Shown piece by piece: positions 25,574 to 33,350 of a DNA stretch of 64,000 nt. A program made the position numbers and the translations under genes. How positions within the stretch are numbered: the stretch's first letter is position 1; each line of letters starts with the position of its first letter. The DNA lies in assembly GCF_024807225.1 (NCBI RefSeq), contig NZ_JANUCO010000001.1:868001-932000 (forward strand). Reading direction: 5' to 3'. This DNA comes from Chryseobacterium ginsenosidimutans (lineage in GTDB: Bacteria; Bacteroidota; Bacteroidia; Flavobacteriales; Weeksellaceae). The notes beneath the pieces are model-generated. The model was not told the origin of the DNA, did not search any database, and was given only the letters and a program-made list of their open reading frames with translations.

Positions 25574-26541
25574 AAATTTTATATGCATTTCAGGGAACCG
25601 GAAACGGACACGTCGCAAGAGCGCAGGAAATTGTTCCTATTCTAAAAAAACACGCTTCGGTTGATACTTTGATCAGCGGACATCAATCGCAATTAAAAGC
25701 TGATTTTGACGTTAATTTCCAGCACAAAGGTGTTTCTCTTCTTTACGATAAAACAGGCGGTTTATCCTATAAAAAAACGTTTACAGATAATAGTTTTCTC
25801 AAAGCATTCAAAGCGATCAGGGAAATTGAACTTTCACAATACGATTTAATCATTAACGATTATGAACCTTTGACGGGTTGGGCTTGTAAGTTTAAAAAGT
25901 ATCCGATGATCGAATTAAGTCATCAAGCTTCCATGTTGTTTAAGGAAACGCCGAAACCTGAGAAGAAAGATTTTTTGGGAGAAATGATTCTTAAATATTA
26001 TGTTCCGAGTGAAAGACATATTGGTTTTCATTTTGAAAATTATCATCCACAAATCAAAAAGCCTGTTATCAGAAGGAAAATCAGAAATCTTAATCCTGAT
26101 AAAAAAGGTTTCTATCTCGTGTATCTTCCAAGTTTTTCAGACGAAAATATTATTAAAGTTTTAAAACAAATTCCTGTTGAATGGAAAATTTTTTCTAAAT
26201 ATTCTAAACTTCAGTTTAAAGATGGCAATGTTGAGGTTTTTCCGATCGATGAAATTCAATATTTAAAATCTTTTGAAAACTGCGACGGAATTCTTTGTAA
26301 CGCCGGTTTTGAAAGTCCTGCAGAAGCACTTTTTATGGATAAAAAATTATTCGTAATCCCGATTCACAATCAATATGAGCAGGAATGCAACGCATGTGCT
26401 TTAGACAAAATGGGAATTCCGAATTCTAAGGTTTTAAAACTGGAAGAAATACAAAATTGGGTAGCTTCCGATCATCATCTTAAAGTCAACTACCCCGATA
26501 ATATTGAAGATATTTTGGTGAATGAAGTTTTAGTTCTTTAA
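25570..26541 (+). CDS. UDP-glycosyltransferase-like protein (MJ1255/MurG-type fold)
   Basis: A 323-residue protein. N-terminus MKILYAFQGTGNGHVARAQEI is the donor/acceptor loop of GT-B enzymes (GxGxGHxxR), and the C-terminal half has ILCNAGFESPAEALFMDKKLFVIP, the nucleotide-sugar-binding region, followed by QYEQECNA. This matches the MJ1255 group of putative glycosyltransferases. No membrane segment, so likely peripheral on the cytoplasmic side. Coupled by a 4-base overlap to the upstream phosphoesterase. Sugar and acceptor unknown. Confidence 0.75.
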   Translation: MKILYAFQGTGNGHVARAQEIVPILKKHASVDTLISGHQSQLKADFDVNFQHKGVSLLYDKTGGLSYKKTFTDNSFLKAFKAIREIELSQYDLIINDYEPLTGWACKFKKYPMIELSHQASMLFKETPKPEKKDFLGEMILKYYVPSERHIGFHFENYHPQIKKPVIRRKIRNLNPDKKGFYLVYLPSFSDENIIKVLKQIPVEWKIFSKYSKLQFKDGNVEVFPIDEIQYLKSFENCDGILCNAGFESPAEALFMDKKLFVIPIHNQYEQECNACALDKMGIPNSKVLKLEEIQNWVASDHHLKVNYPDNIEDILVNEVLVL

Positions 26542-26820
26542 AAAAACATCGTCTACATCACTCATTCTCGTCATCACAGATCTTGCATAAGAACAGTGTG
26601 GATAGACTTTCCAGTTGTTTTCTCTTGCAAATTTGATGGCTTCTTCGACCAAATATTTTCCCATTCCCCGTCCTTCAAATTCGGGATGAACCAACACAAA
26701 GGAAATGATAAATTTATTGTCTTCCGGAAAAATGGTATAGGTTAATCGTCCGATTTCTTTGATTTCATTATTCAAAGTAAGAAATCCTCCGTTTCCTGAT
26801 TTATTATTTTCAAATTTCAT
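26530..26820 (-). CDS. Small GNAT-type N-acetyltransferase
   Basis: A 96-residue protein of the small GNAT/YidJ group. It keeps strand IGRLTYTIF, the acetyl-CoA loop HPEFEGRGMGKYLVEEAIKFA and the downstream WKVYPHCSYARSVM. The acceptor is unknown; such mini-GNATs lack the N-terminal substrate-binding helices. Its last 12 bases overlap the end of the convergent glycosyltransferase gene. Confidence 0.82.
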   Translation of the reverse strand: MKFENNKSGNGGFLTLNNEIKEIGRLTYTIFPEDNKFIISFVLVHPEFEGRGMGKYLVEEAIKFARENNWKVYPHCSYARSVMTRMSDVDDVFLKN

Positions 26821-26982
26821 AATCTAAGTTTTAATTAAGAATAAAAATACAAAAACTGCACCGCGAATGCTTTGATGTAAATCAAGAAAATTTTTAAGGT
26901 GGATTTATTTAAAAATAAATTTCACTAGTGTTTTTCACAAATAGCACAAATCCAATTATAAAAGGAAATTTGCATCAATAGG

Positions 26983-27062
26983 AACGGCATGTCATCCTGA
27001 GCTCGTCGAAGGAAGCCCGTTTGATAGAAAGAATGAGAGACGATTTGGCTTTAGCCAAAACT
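26983..27062. repeat. Fragment of a dispersed intergenic repeat plus hairpin
   Basis: The 250-base spacer 26821-27070 carries TGTCATCCTGAGCTCGTCGA (26992-27011), a word family that recurs between genes in many Bacteroidota (from general knowledge, not verified here), and a small hairpin TTTGGC-TTTA-GCCAAA ending at 27060 that may terminate the minus-strand RDD gene. No ORF. Confidence 0.4.
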
Positions 27063-27070
27063 TAAATAAT

Positions 27071-27820
27071 CTAACTGTCTTTCCCTGTGTAATAATTATA
27101 ATCTTTAATCACAACTCCGATAAACTGTCTTTCCGTCATTTTTGTAGGATCGATTTCAAGTTTAAGAATGCCTTTAATTTTATCCGAAAGTTTAGAAATA
27201 ATCTGTCTGTCGTCTACTCTCATGGCTTTCAGGTAATTATCTTTAATGATTCTCATGTCGTTGTCACTCAAAGCGATAACCTGCGGAAACGTCGGAATAT
27301 AGTCCTCTTTTATATTTTCTAAAATTGTATGAGAAATATTAATATTATTCTTTAGCGAAATCACGGCTGTTCCGGAAGCGATATCACCCAAACGTTGATT
27401 ATTTTTAGATATAATCATAGAAATTAAACCGACAACGCCCAAAAATAAGGTGTCAATAATTCTGAAAACCCAGCGAATCAGATAGTCTCCGAATCCCGCC
27501 TGATAACCGTCGATTTTTACCACACGGATTTTCATTACCTTTTTACCGGGAGTTTGCCCTTCCATCAGGCTTTCCAAGACAATCGGGTAAATTGCCGTAG
27601 GAAAAAGAAGAAGGGTATAAACCGCTACAACAGACCATTGATCGAGACCATTCAGCAAATATCCCAGATCCAGAAGACTGAAAAAAGTATACAGAATAGC
27701 AATCACATAAGCCACTTTTATCAGAAGATCAAGAATAAACGCAATCATCCGATCTCCAACACTGGCAATGTTGAAATTAATATTTACATTTTGTGAAGTA
27801 TTAATCGCAATTTGAGACAT
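27071..27820 (-). CDS. RDD family membrane protein
   Basis: A 249-residue protein; ATG 27820 is preferred because upstream sequence in frame runs into the divergent gene and has no family character. Residues about 20-140 form the RDD domain (VGDRMIAFILDLLIKVAY with the Arg-Asp, GQTPGKKVMKIRVVKIDG, LIRWVFRIIDTLFLG, QRLGDIASGTAVI). Three to four membrane segments, followed by a soluble C-terminal region of about 90 residues. RDD proteins are often linked to transport or envelope stress. Start codon is only 27 bases from that of the divergent SpoIIM-like gene, so both share a regulatory region. Confidence 0.85.
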   Translation of the reverse strand: MSQIAINTSQNVNINFNIASVGDRMIAFILDLLIKVAYVIAILYTFFSLLDLGYLLNGLDQWSVVAVYTLLLFPTAIYPIVLESLMEGQTPGKKVMKIRVVKIDGYQAGFGDYLIRWVFRIIDTLFLGVVGLISMIISKNNQRLGDIASGTAVISLKNNINISHTILENIKEDYIPTFPQVIALSDNDMRIIKDNYLKAMRVDDRQIISKLSDKIKGILKLEIDPTKMTERQFIGVVIKDYNYYTGKDS

Positions 27821-27847
27821 AATTTTTATTATTTTAGCCTTACAATT

Positions 27848-28831
27848 ATGAGAGAGGTTTATTTCATTAAACAAAATAAAGAAAAATGGTTGGGAATCGA
27901 ACAGGTTATTCAAGGGAAAATTAAAAAAAATCCTGATGACCTGTCCTCGTTGTATATTAACCTGATCAATGACCTGTCTTTTGCCCAGACTTACTACCCA
28001 AAAAGTAATACAACGGTTTACCTGAATCATTTGTCTTCTCAGATTTTTCAAAAAATTTATAAAACCAAAAGAGTAGAAGAAAACAGGTTTTTGTATTTCT
28101 TTAAAACTGAAGTTCCTTTGCTGGTTTATCAGTACCGAAGATATTTGGGATATGCTTTTCTGTTTTTTACCTTGTTTACTTTAATCGGATTGCTTTCTGC
28201 AATTTACGATAAAGATTTTGCGAATATTATATTGGGTGAAGATTACGTCAATCAAACCATTGAAAATATCAAAGCCGGAAATGCAGTCGGAGTGTATCAA
28301 AGCGGTTCAACTTGGGGAAGCACCATCGGAATTATTTTCAATAACATCAAAGTCGGCGTAAGATTGTATATCTATGGAATTACAGGAGGCGTCGGAACTT
28401 TGTACGCGCTTCTTTCGAACAGTGTGATGTTGGGCTCTTTCCAGTATTTTTTCTACGATTACGGAGCGTTGAAAGACAGCGCAAGAGGAATCTGGCTTCA
28501 CGGAGTTTTCGAAATTTTTGCCATGGTTGTAGAAGCAATGTGCGGATTAATTTTGGGAGCATCGATCTTATTTCCAAGAACTTTTTCGAGATTTAATTCT
28601 TTTAAAAACGGATTTAAAGATTCATTTAAAATATTTTTAAGCACAGTTCCATTTACGATCTGTGCAGGAATCATCGAAGGATATGTGACGAGACACGCGC
28701 TGAAAATGCCGTTGTTTCTGAATTTAATCATCATTTTCGGGTCACTTATTATCATCGGATTTTATTATTTTGTGTATCCTTCCATTGTCAACAAAAAAAT
28801 TAATAACCAGATCAATGATGCAATTTTATAA
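27848..28831 (+). CDS. SpoIIM-like (stage II sporulation protein M family) membrane protein
   Basis: A 327-residue protein starting at ATG 27848 (MREVYFIKQNKEKWLGIEQ). An N-terminal cytoplasmic part of about 100 residues is followed by six or so membrane segments, with NNIKVGVRLYIYGITGGVGTLYALL, WLHGVFEIFAMVVEAMCGLILG and a C-terminal ARHALKMP-like region (TRHALKMPLFLN). The family is named after a sporulation factor but is widespread in non-spore formers, where it sits with RDD, DUF4129 and MoxR genes, as here. Function unknown. It overlaps the next gene by 17 bases. Confidence 0.82.
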   Translation: MREVYFIKQNKEKWLGIEQVIQGKIKKNPDDLSSLYINLINDLSFAQTYYPKSNTTVYLNHLSSQIFQKIYKTKRVEENRFLYFFKTEVPLLVYQYRRYLGYAFLFFTLFTLIGLLSAIYDKDFANIILGEDYVNQTIENIKAGNAVGVYQSGSTWGSTIGIIFNNIKVGVRLYIYGITGGVGTLYALLSNSVMLGSFQYFFYDYGALKDSARGIWLHGVFEIFAMVVEAMCGLILGASILFPRTFSRFNSFKNGFKDSFKIFLSTVPFTICAGIIEGYVTRHALKMPLFLNLIIIFGSLIIIGFYYFVYPSIVNKKINNQINDAIL

Positions 28832-29777
28832 AAAGAGAGATTTTGGATCTTTTATCAGTGATAGCTTTGCTTTTTTTAAACTTTATGGAAAAAATTATTT
28901 TAAAAGCTATATTTTAATTAATGGGCTTTTATTGATTTTACTTGGAGTTATCGGATTTATTGGTTTCCGTGATTTTTTTGGAAAGTTTTCCAGCTCAAAT
29001 CTAAATGGAAATGTAGGCTATTTTGAACAATCTTTAGAAGATAATCTGGGGCTGTTTATTGTTATAGGAATATTAATATTTCTACTTTATTCGGCTTTGG
29101 CAACTATAAATTTTCTGTTTCCTGTATTTTATATAAAAAGAGTTTCTAAGGGAAGTCTGCATATAAAAACAGATGAAATCATCAGTGATTTCAAAACCAA
29201 TGCAGGAAAAATTTTCAAATTGTACTTGGGAATTATATTTCTTATTATACCGGGATCAGTATTTTTAATAGGTATTTCTAGTGCATTAATGCTTGTTTTA
29301 ATTGGTTTTGTATTAATTTTATTTGTTATCCCTACACTGTTTAATGTTGTGACATTTCTTACTTATGATTATTTTGATAGTAAACGTGGTTTCTTCGAAA
29401 GTTTAAGTTATTCGATAAGATCTCAATTTTCTTACCCGAATGGGAGAGAAAGTTCACCATATTGGAAATATTGGGGAGCATCAATTATTCTAGGTATCAT
29501 TTATTATGTAATCAGTCTGATGTTTTCTCTTGTTCCAAAACTGTTTTTTTATGGATCATTATTTACAACGACTCCAAATGCAGATTTCGAACAAAATCCT
29601 TTTACAGGAACTATGGGAATAATTTTCTTTATAGTTTCTATAGTATCGGCGATAGTTTCCATGATATTGATGAATGTTTTATATATCAATTCAGGATTAA
29701 TGTATTACGACAGCCGTACCGATCTTCATCAGAAAATGGAACTGGCAGAAATAGAAACCATCGGTATTAATGAATAA
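28815..29777 (+). CDS. Uncharacterised polytopic membrane protein of the MoxR operon
   Basis: A 320-residue membrane protein. ATG 28815 or 28818 (MMQFYKKRDFGSFISDSFAFFKLYGKNYF) fits; longer starts read through the previous gene. Six hydrophobic segments are visible, including ILINGLLLILLGVIGFIGF, LFIVIGILIFLLYSALA, IIFLIIPGSVFLIGISSALMLVLIGF and a last pair near the C-terminus. The N-terminal FGSFISDSFAFFKLYGKNYF pattern is seen in glycerophosphoryl-diester/DUF4013-like membrane proteins. Overlaps both neighbours, so it is co-translated with the SpoIIM-like and DUF4129 genes. Confidence 0.65.
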   Translation: MMQFYKKRDFGSFISDSFAFFKLYGKNYFKSYILINGLLLILLGVIGFIGFRDFFGKFSSSNLNGNVGYFEQSLEDNLGLFIVIGILIFLLYSALATINFLFPVFYIKRVSKGSLHIKTDEIISDFKTNAGKIFKLYLGIIFLIIPGSVFLIGISSALMLVLIGFVLILFVIPTLFNVVTFLTYDYFDSKRGFFESLSYSIRSQFSYPNGRESSPYWKYWGASIILGIIYYVISLMFSLVPKLFFYGSLFTTTPNADFEQNPFTGTMGIIFFIVSIVSAIVSMILMNVLYINSGLMYYDSRTDLHQKMELAEIETIGINE

Positions 29778-30567
29778 AATTCTTCTCCTTTTACTGATTT
29801 TTTTCTCTGTTGAATTTGCCTACGCTCAGACAGAAAACGATCCGCCACAGTCGATCGAGGAAGTGTATGTAGATTCTGCGGACACGGGACATTACAAAAA
29901 TATGTACCGTGCAGATTCTGTTTTGTATAAAAATCCGGTGACGGAAAACAAGCTCTATCCGAAAAAATTTAAAGAAAATATCAATTCAAGATACAAAGGA
30001 AAAGAGTTCGATTATACAACAGTAAAACCGAGAATGTCTTTCTGGGAAAAGCTGATGAGGAAAATCGGTCAAATTTTGGAAAGTCTTTTTGGAGAAACTG
30101 TTTTTACGAAATCCGTAGGCTTTGTTGGAGTTTTGATCCGATTGTTTGTTATTCTTCTTGTCGGTTTTCTTATTTATTTTATCATTAAATTTTTAATCGG
30201 GAAAGACGGAAGCTTCTTTGGAAAGAGGAATAAAAAAGTGGACATCAGAGACGAAGAATTGCATGAGAATATTCATGAGATCAATTTTCCTGAGAGTATT
30301 TTAAAGTTTGAAAAATCAGGTGATTATCGATCTGCGGTTCGTTATCAGTTTTTATTTGTCCTTAAAAAATTAAGCGATAAAAAGCTCATCATCTGGAATC
30401 CCGAAAAAACCAATAAAGATTATGTGGCAGAACTAAAAGCTCCCCATTTAAAGGACGGATTTTACGATCTTTCTTATATTTTCGAGTATGTTTGGTATGG
30501 AGAATTCAGTATTGATGAAGAAAATTATCTGAAATTTAAAAACCAATACCAGTCATTTAAACCGTAA
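29770..30567 (+). CDS. DUF4129 domain-containing protein
   Basis: A 265-residue protein with N-terminal signal (LLLLLIFFSVEFAYAQ), one membrane segment at about 115-144 (VGVLIRLFVILLVGFLIYFIIKFLI) and a cytoplasmic DUF4129 end (YRSAVRYQFLFVLKKLSDKKLI, TNKDYVAEL, YVWYGEFSIDEENY). DUF4129 occurs fused to transglutaminase-like proteins or as a partner of MoxR/DUF58 modules. Overlaps the preceding gene by 8 bases and is 13 bases before the DUF4350 gene. Confidence 0.82.
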   Translation: MNKILLLLLIFFSVEFAYAQTENDPPQSIEEVYVDSADTGHYKNMYRADSVLYKNPVTENKLYPKKFKENINSRYKGKEFDYTTVKPRMSFWEKLMRKIGQILESLFGETVFTKSVGFVGVLIRLFVILLVGFLIYFIIKFLIGKDGSFFGKRNKKVDIRDEELHENIHEINFPESILKFEKSGDYRSAVRYQFLFVLKKLSDKKLIIWNPEKTNKDYVAELKAPHLKDGFYDLSYIFEYVWYGEFSIDEENYLKFKNQYQSFKP

Positions 30568-30580
30568 TTAAATTGTTATT

Positions 30581-31735
30581 ATGAACAAAACTTTCAAAAT
30601 ATATGCTATAATTTTCATCATTGTGATGGTGATTTTGGCGTTGTTTGAAGTGAATAAAACAGAAAGTACGGATTGGCGGAAAAATTTCAAAACCACTGAG
30701 AAATCACCGTTCGGATTGTTTGTTTTTAATAATGAAATCAAAGATCTTTTTAAAAATAAGGTTAAGAAAATCGACCAGACTCCTTACGATTATTACAGTC
30801 AGAATAAAAAAGGAAACCACAATATTTTAGTCATCGAACATGAAGTTGACGGTGAATCCTGGAACAAAATTCTGGATCAGGTTTCCAACGGTTCGGATGC
30901 GATGTTGATTGTCAACGAAATCCCGAAAGAGATTTCCGACAGCATCGGGTATTACGATTCGCAGATTTCTTTTGAGGATGAAAATGTTTTGAAATTAACG
31001 GATACCAACTACCAAAACGATTTTATTAAATTAGATAAATTCCCATCCGGAAAAGGTTTTACATTCATTAAACCTGGAGTCGAAGTTCTTGGGAAAACCG
31101 TTGAAAAAAATAATTCTGATCAGGCGAATTTTATCAAAGTGAAATTCGGAAAAGGAAATATTTATGTTCATTGTGAGCCGCTTTTTATCACCAATTATTA
31201 TCTTTTAAAACGCGGAAGTTTAAAATATGGACAGGACGTTTTTTCGTATCTTGATGATAAAGAAACGCTGTGGTTTGTAGAAAGCAACGCGAAAGAATCA
31301 CAGTTTTTCCTGAGATTTATTCTTTCAAATCCTGCGTTGAAATATGCTTGGTGGGTTTTGTTAGGCGGATTGGTTTTGTTTATCTTTTTTAATGCTAAAA
31401 GAAAACAGCGCATCGTTCCCATCATTGATCCGTTGAAAAATACTTCGGTAGATTTTGTGAAAAGTATCGGTAATTTATATCTGCAGGAAGGGGATTTTCA
31501 TGATATGATGGCGAAAAAAGCCCAATATTTCCTGAACAAAGTAAGAATGGATCTTCTGATCGATACCCAAAATTTAGATGAAGAATTTGCGAAAAAACTT
31601 CAGCTGAAAACGGGAAAACCGATCGAAATGATTAATGAAGCAATTAATCTGATTAAAAAAGGACAAGATCCTTACGCTCATGTAATGAAAGAAGATCTTG
31701 CAAAAATGAATAAGTTACTGGACGGAATAATTTAA
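30581..31735 (+). CDS. DUF4350 domain-containing membrane protein
   Basis: A 384-residue protein with a membrane segment at residues about 5-23, an extracytoplasmic DUF4350 part (SPFGLFVFNNEIKDLF, LVIEHEVDGESW, GKGNIYVHCEPLFITNYYLL), a second membrane segment at about 255-271 (YAWWVLLGGLVLFIFFN) and a cytoplasmic tail (RRKQRIVPIIDP is seen as KRKQRIVPIIDPLKNT) of about 110 residues. The glutamine-amidotransferase-like DUF4350 fold is thought to sense or bind small molecules or sugars; function unknown. Belongs to the SpoIIM/DUF4129/MoxR operon. Confidence 0.82.
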   Translation: MNKTFKIYAIIFIIVMVILALFEVNKTESTDWRKNFKTTEKSPFGLFVFNNEIKDLFKNKVKKIDQTPYDYYSQNKKGNHNILVIEHEVDGESWNKILDQVSNGSDAMLIVNEIPKEISDSIGYYDSQISFEDENVLKLTDTNYQNDFIKLDKFPSGKGFTFIKPGVEVLGKTVEKNNSDQANFIKVKFGKGNIYVHCEPLFITNYYLLKRGSLKYGQDVFSYLDDKETLWFVESNAKESQFFLRFILSNPALKYAWWVLLGGLVLFIFFNAKRKQRIVPIIDPLKNTSVDFVKSIGNLYLQEGDFHDMMAKKAQYFLNKVRMDLLIDTQNLDEEFAKKLQLKTGKPIEMINEAINLIKKGQDPYAHVMKEDLAKMNKLLDGII

Positions 31736-31755
31736 AAAATTATAGTGTAACAATT

Positions 31756-31829
31756 TAACAATGTAAGAATATAACAATGGTGAAAACAACTCCAATCTAT
31801 TGGTAAACTGTTATATTGATACATTGTTA
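31756..31829. repeat. ORF-less inverted repeat before the MoxR gene
   Basis: A 21-base arm at 31756-31776 (starting TAACAATGTAA) pairs with 31809-31829 at 19 of 21 positions around a 32-base loop. It lies between the DUF4350 stop and the moxR start, inside an operon. It has the same low-complexity character as the arms around the S23 genes but contains no ORF, and no T run follows, so it is not an ordinary terminator. Confidence 0.75.
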
Positions 31830-31848
31830 CATTGAAAAATATATTAAT

Positions 31849-32880
31849 ATGGAAAACTTTGAAAACCCAAATATAGAACCTCAAAATTCTATCAATCTTG
31901 ATAAAAAAGAAGATCAGTTTCAGTCGAGAATCGATATGATTGAGCTTCGCGTAAGTTTAGAAAAAGTAAAAACTGAGATCGCCAAAGTAATTGTCGGTCA
32001 GGAAAGTATGGTAGAGCATCTTTTGGCGGCACTTTTATCAAACGGTCACGTTTTGATCGAAGGTGTTCCGGGAGTTGCAAAAACAATTACGGCAAAATTA
32101 TTGGCAAAAACGATTGATGTAGGATTCAGCAGAATTCAGTTTACACCGGATTTGATGCCTTCTGATATTTTAGGAACATCGATTTTTAATGTAAAAAATT
32201 CTGAATTTGAGTTTAAAAAAGGTCCTATTTTCTCTAATTTTATTTTAATCGATGAGATCAACAGATCGCCTGCAAAAACGCAGGCTGCATTGTTTGAAGT
32301 AATGGAGGAAAGACAGATCACGATGGATGGAATTCGTTACATTATGGATGAGCCGTTCCTGGTTGTTGCAACACAGAACCCGATTGAGCATGAAGGAACG
32401 TACCGACTTCCGGAAGCTCAGCTAGACCGTTTTCTGTTCAAAATAAATGTAGGGTATCCAAATCTTGAGCAGGAAATTGCCATCATCAGAAATCAGCACG
32501 AAAGCAAAAGAGAAGATAAAACGGAGGTTGTCAATAAAGTAATCACTTCTCAACAACTGAAAAGTTATCAACAGTTGGTAAAAGAGATCATTGTTGAAGC
32601 TCATTTGATGGAATATATCGCAAAAATCATTGTGAATACAAGAGAAAACCAGTTCTTATATTTAGGAGCTTCTCCAAGAGCAAGTTTGGCTTTATTAACG
32701 GCTTCAAAAGCATTCGCAGCGTTAAGAGGAAGAGATTTTGTAACTCCGGAAGACATCAAAGAAGCAAGTTATGCCGTGTTGAGACACAGAGTAATCGTAT
32801 CGCCGGAAAGAGAAATGGAAGGCTTAACTGCAGACGAAATCATCAGACAAATTTTAGAAGGAATAGAAATACCTAGGTAG
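31849..32880 (+). CDS. MoxR-family AAA+ ATPase
   Basis: A 343-residue cytoplasmic ATPase; ATG 31849 gives a normal start (MENFENPNIEPQ). Walker A is GVPGVAKT at residues 72-79, Walker B ILIDEINRSPAKTQAALFEVMEE near 133, then the sensor I region FLVVATQNPIEHEGTYRLPEAQLDRF and sensor II GASPRASLAL. MoxR ATPases act as chaperones for proteins with a von Willebrand A domain; the DUF58 protein downstream is the likely partner. An S23 cassette separates the two. Confidence 0.93.
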   Translation: MENFENPNIEPQNSINLDKKEDQFQSRIDMIELRVSLEKVKTEIAKVIVGQESMVEHLLAALLSNGHVLIEGVPGVAKTITAKLLAKTIDVGFSRIQFTPDLMPSDILGTSIFNVKNSEFEFKKGPIFSNFILIDEINRSPAKTQAALFEVMEERQITMDGIRYIMDEPFLVVATQNPIEHEGTYRLPEAQLDRFLFKINVGYPNLEQEIAIIRNQHESKREDKTEVVNKVITSQQLKSYQQLVKEIIVEAHLMEYIAKIIVNTRENQFLYLGASPRASLALLTASKAFAALRGRDFVTPEDIKEASYAVLRHRVIVSPEREMEGLTADEIIRQILEGIEIPR

Positions 32881-33342
32881 CAGGTAAAAGGTTTTAGATT
32901 ATAGGTAAAGGGATTGAGTTTTAAAGATTTTAGATATGGCTAATTTTAAAGAGCTTTTAGTTTGGCAAAAATCTGTTGATTTTGTAACTGAAATCTATAA
33001 GTTTACTGATAGTTTTCCTAAAGAAGAGACGTTTGGGTTAAAATCTCAAATTAGAAGAGCTTCAGTTTCGATTCCGTCTAATATTGCTGAAGGGAATTCT
33101 AGAAGAAGCAAACCTGATTATGTGCAATTTTTAAAAATTTCCAGAGGAAGCTGCGCTGAGATGGAAACACAATTGATTATTTCAAAAAATCTTCATTTTT
33201 TAGATGAAAAGATCTATTTAAAACTTAATCAAGATATCATAGAAATTTCAAAAATGCTAAACGGTCTTATTAATTCTTTAAAATAACTAACAACTTCTTA
33301 ACAGTCACAAAACTGTAACCTAAAATCTAAAAACTGCAACCT
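32875..33342. repeat. Inverted repeat framing S23/IVP gene no. 2
   Basis: Two nested matches link the flanks. Outer: AGGTAGCAG (32875-32883, covering the moxR stop) with CTGCAACCT (33334-33342), 8 of 9. Inner: TTTTAGATTATAGGTAA (32892-32908) with TAACCTAAAATCTAAAA (33316-33332), 15 of 17. The S23 gene is in the loop. The element starts at the stop codon of moxR and ends nine bases before the ATG of the DUF58 gene. The left arm shares TTTAGATTAT with the left arm of copy 3 (45769-45778). Confidence 0.7.
32936..33286 (+). CDS. Four-helix-bundle protein, S23/IVP family (copy 2)
   Basis: A 116-residue protein with the full family pattern: FKELLVWQKSVDFVTEIYKFT, FPKEETFGLKSQIRRASVSIPSNIAEGNSRRS, YVQFLKISRGSCAEMETQLI and a last helix ending MLNGLINSLK. 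The family is known from ORFs inside 23S rRNA intervening sequences; no activity is established. Here it is wedged between moxR and the DUF58 gene, normally adjacent partners, in the same direction and inside an inverted repeat. It is closer to copy 3 than to copy 1 (shared NIAEG and ISRGS-ExETQL motifs). Confidence 0.9.
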   Translation: MANFKELLVWQKSVDFVTEIYKFTDSFPKEETFGLKSQIRRASVSIPSNIAEGNSRRSKPDYVQFLKISRGSCAEMETQLIISKNLHFLDEKIYLKLNQDIIEISKMLNGLINSLK

Positions 33343-33350
33343 TTAAAAAA

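Noticed and set aside
27821..28051. Long N-terminal extension of the RDD protein
   Set aside because: It would read antisense through the start of the SpoIIM-like gene; the RDD family starts near 27820.
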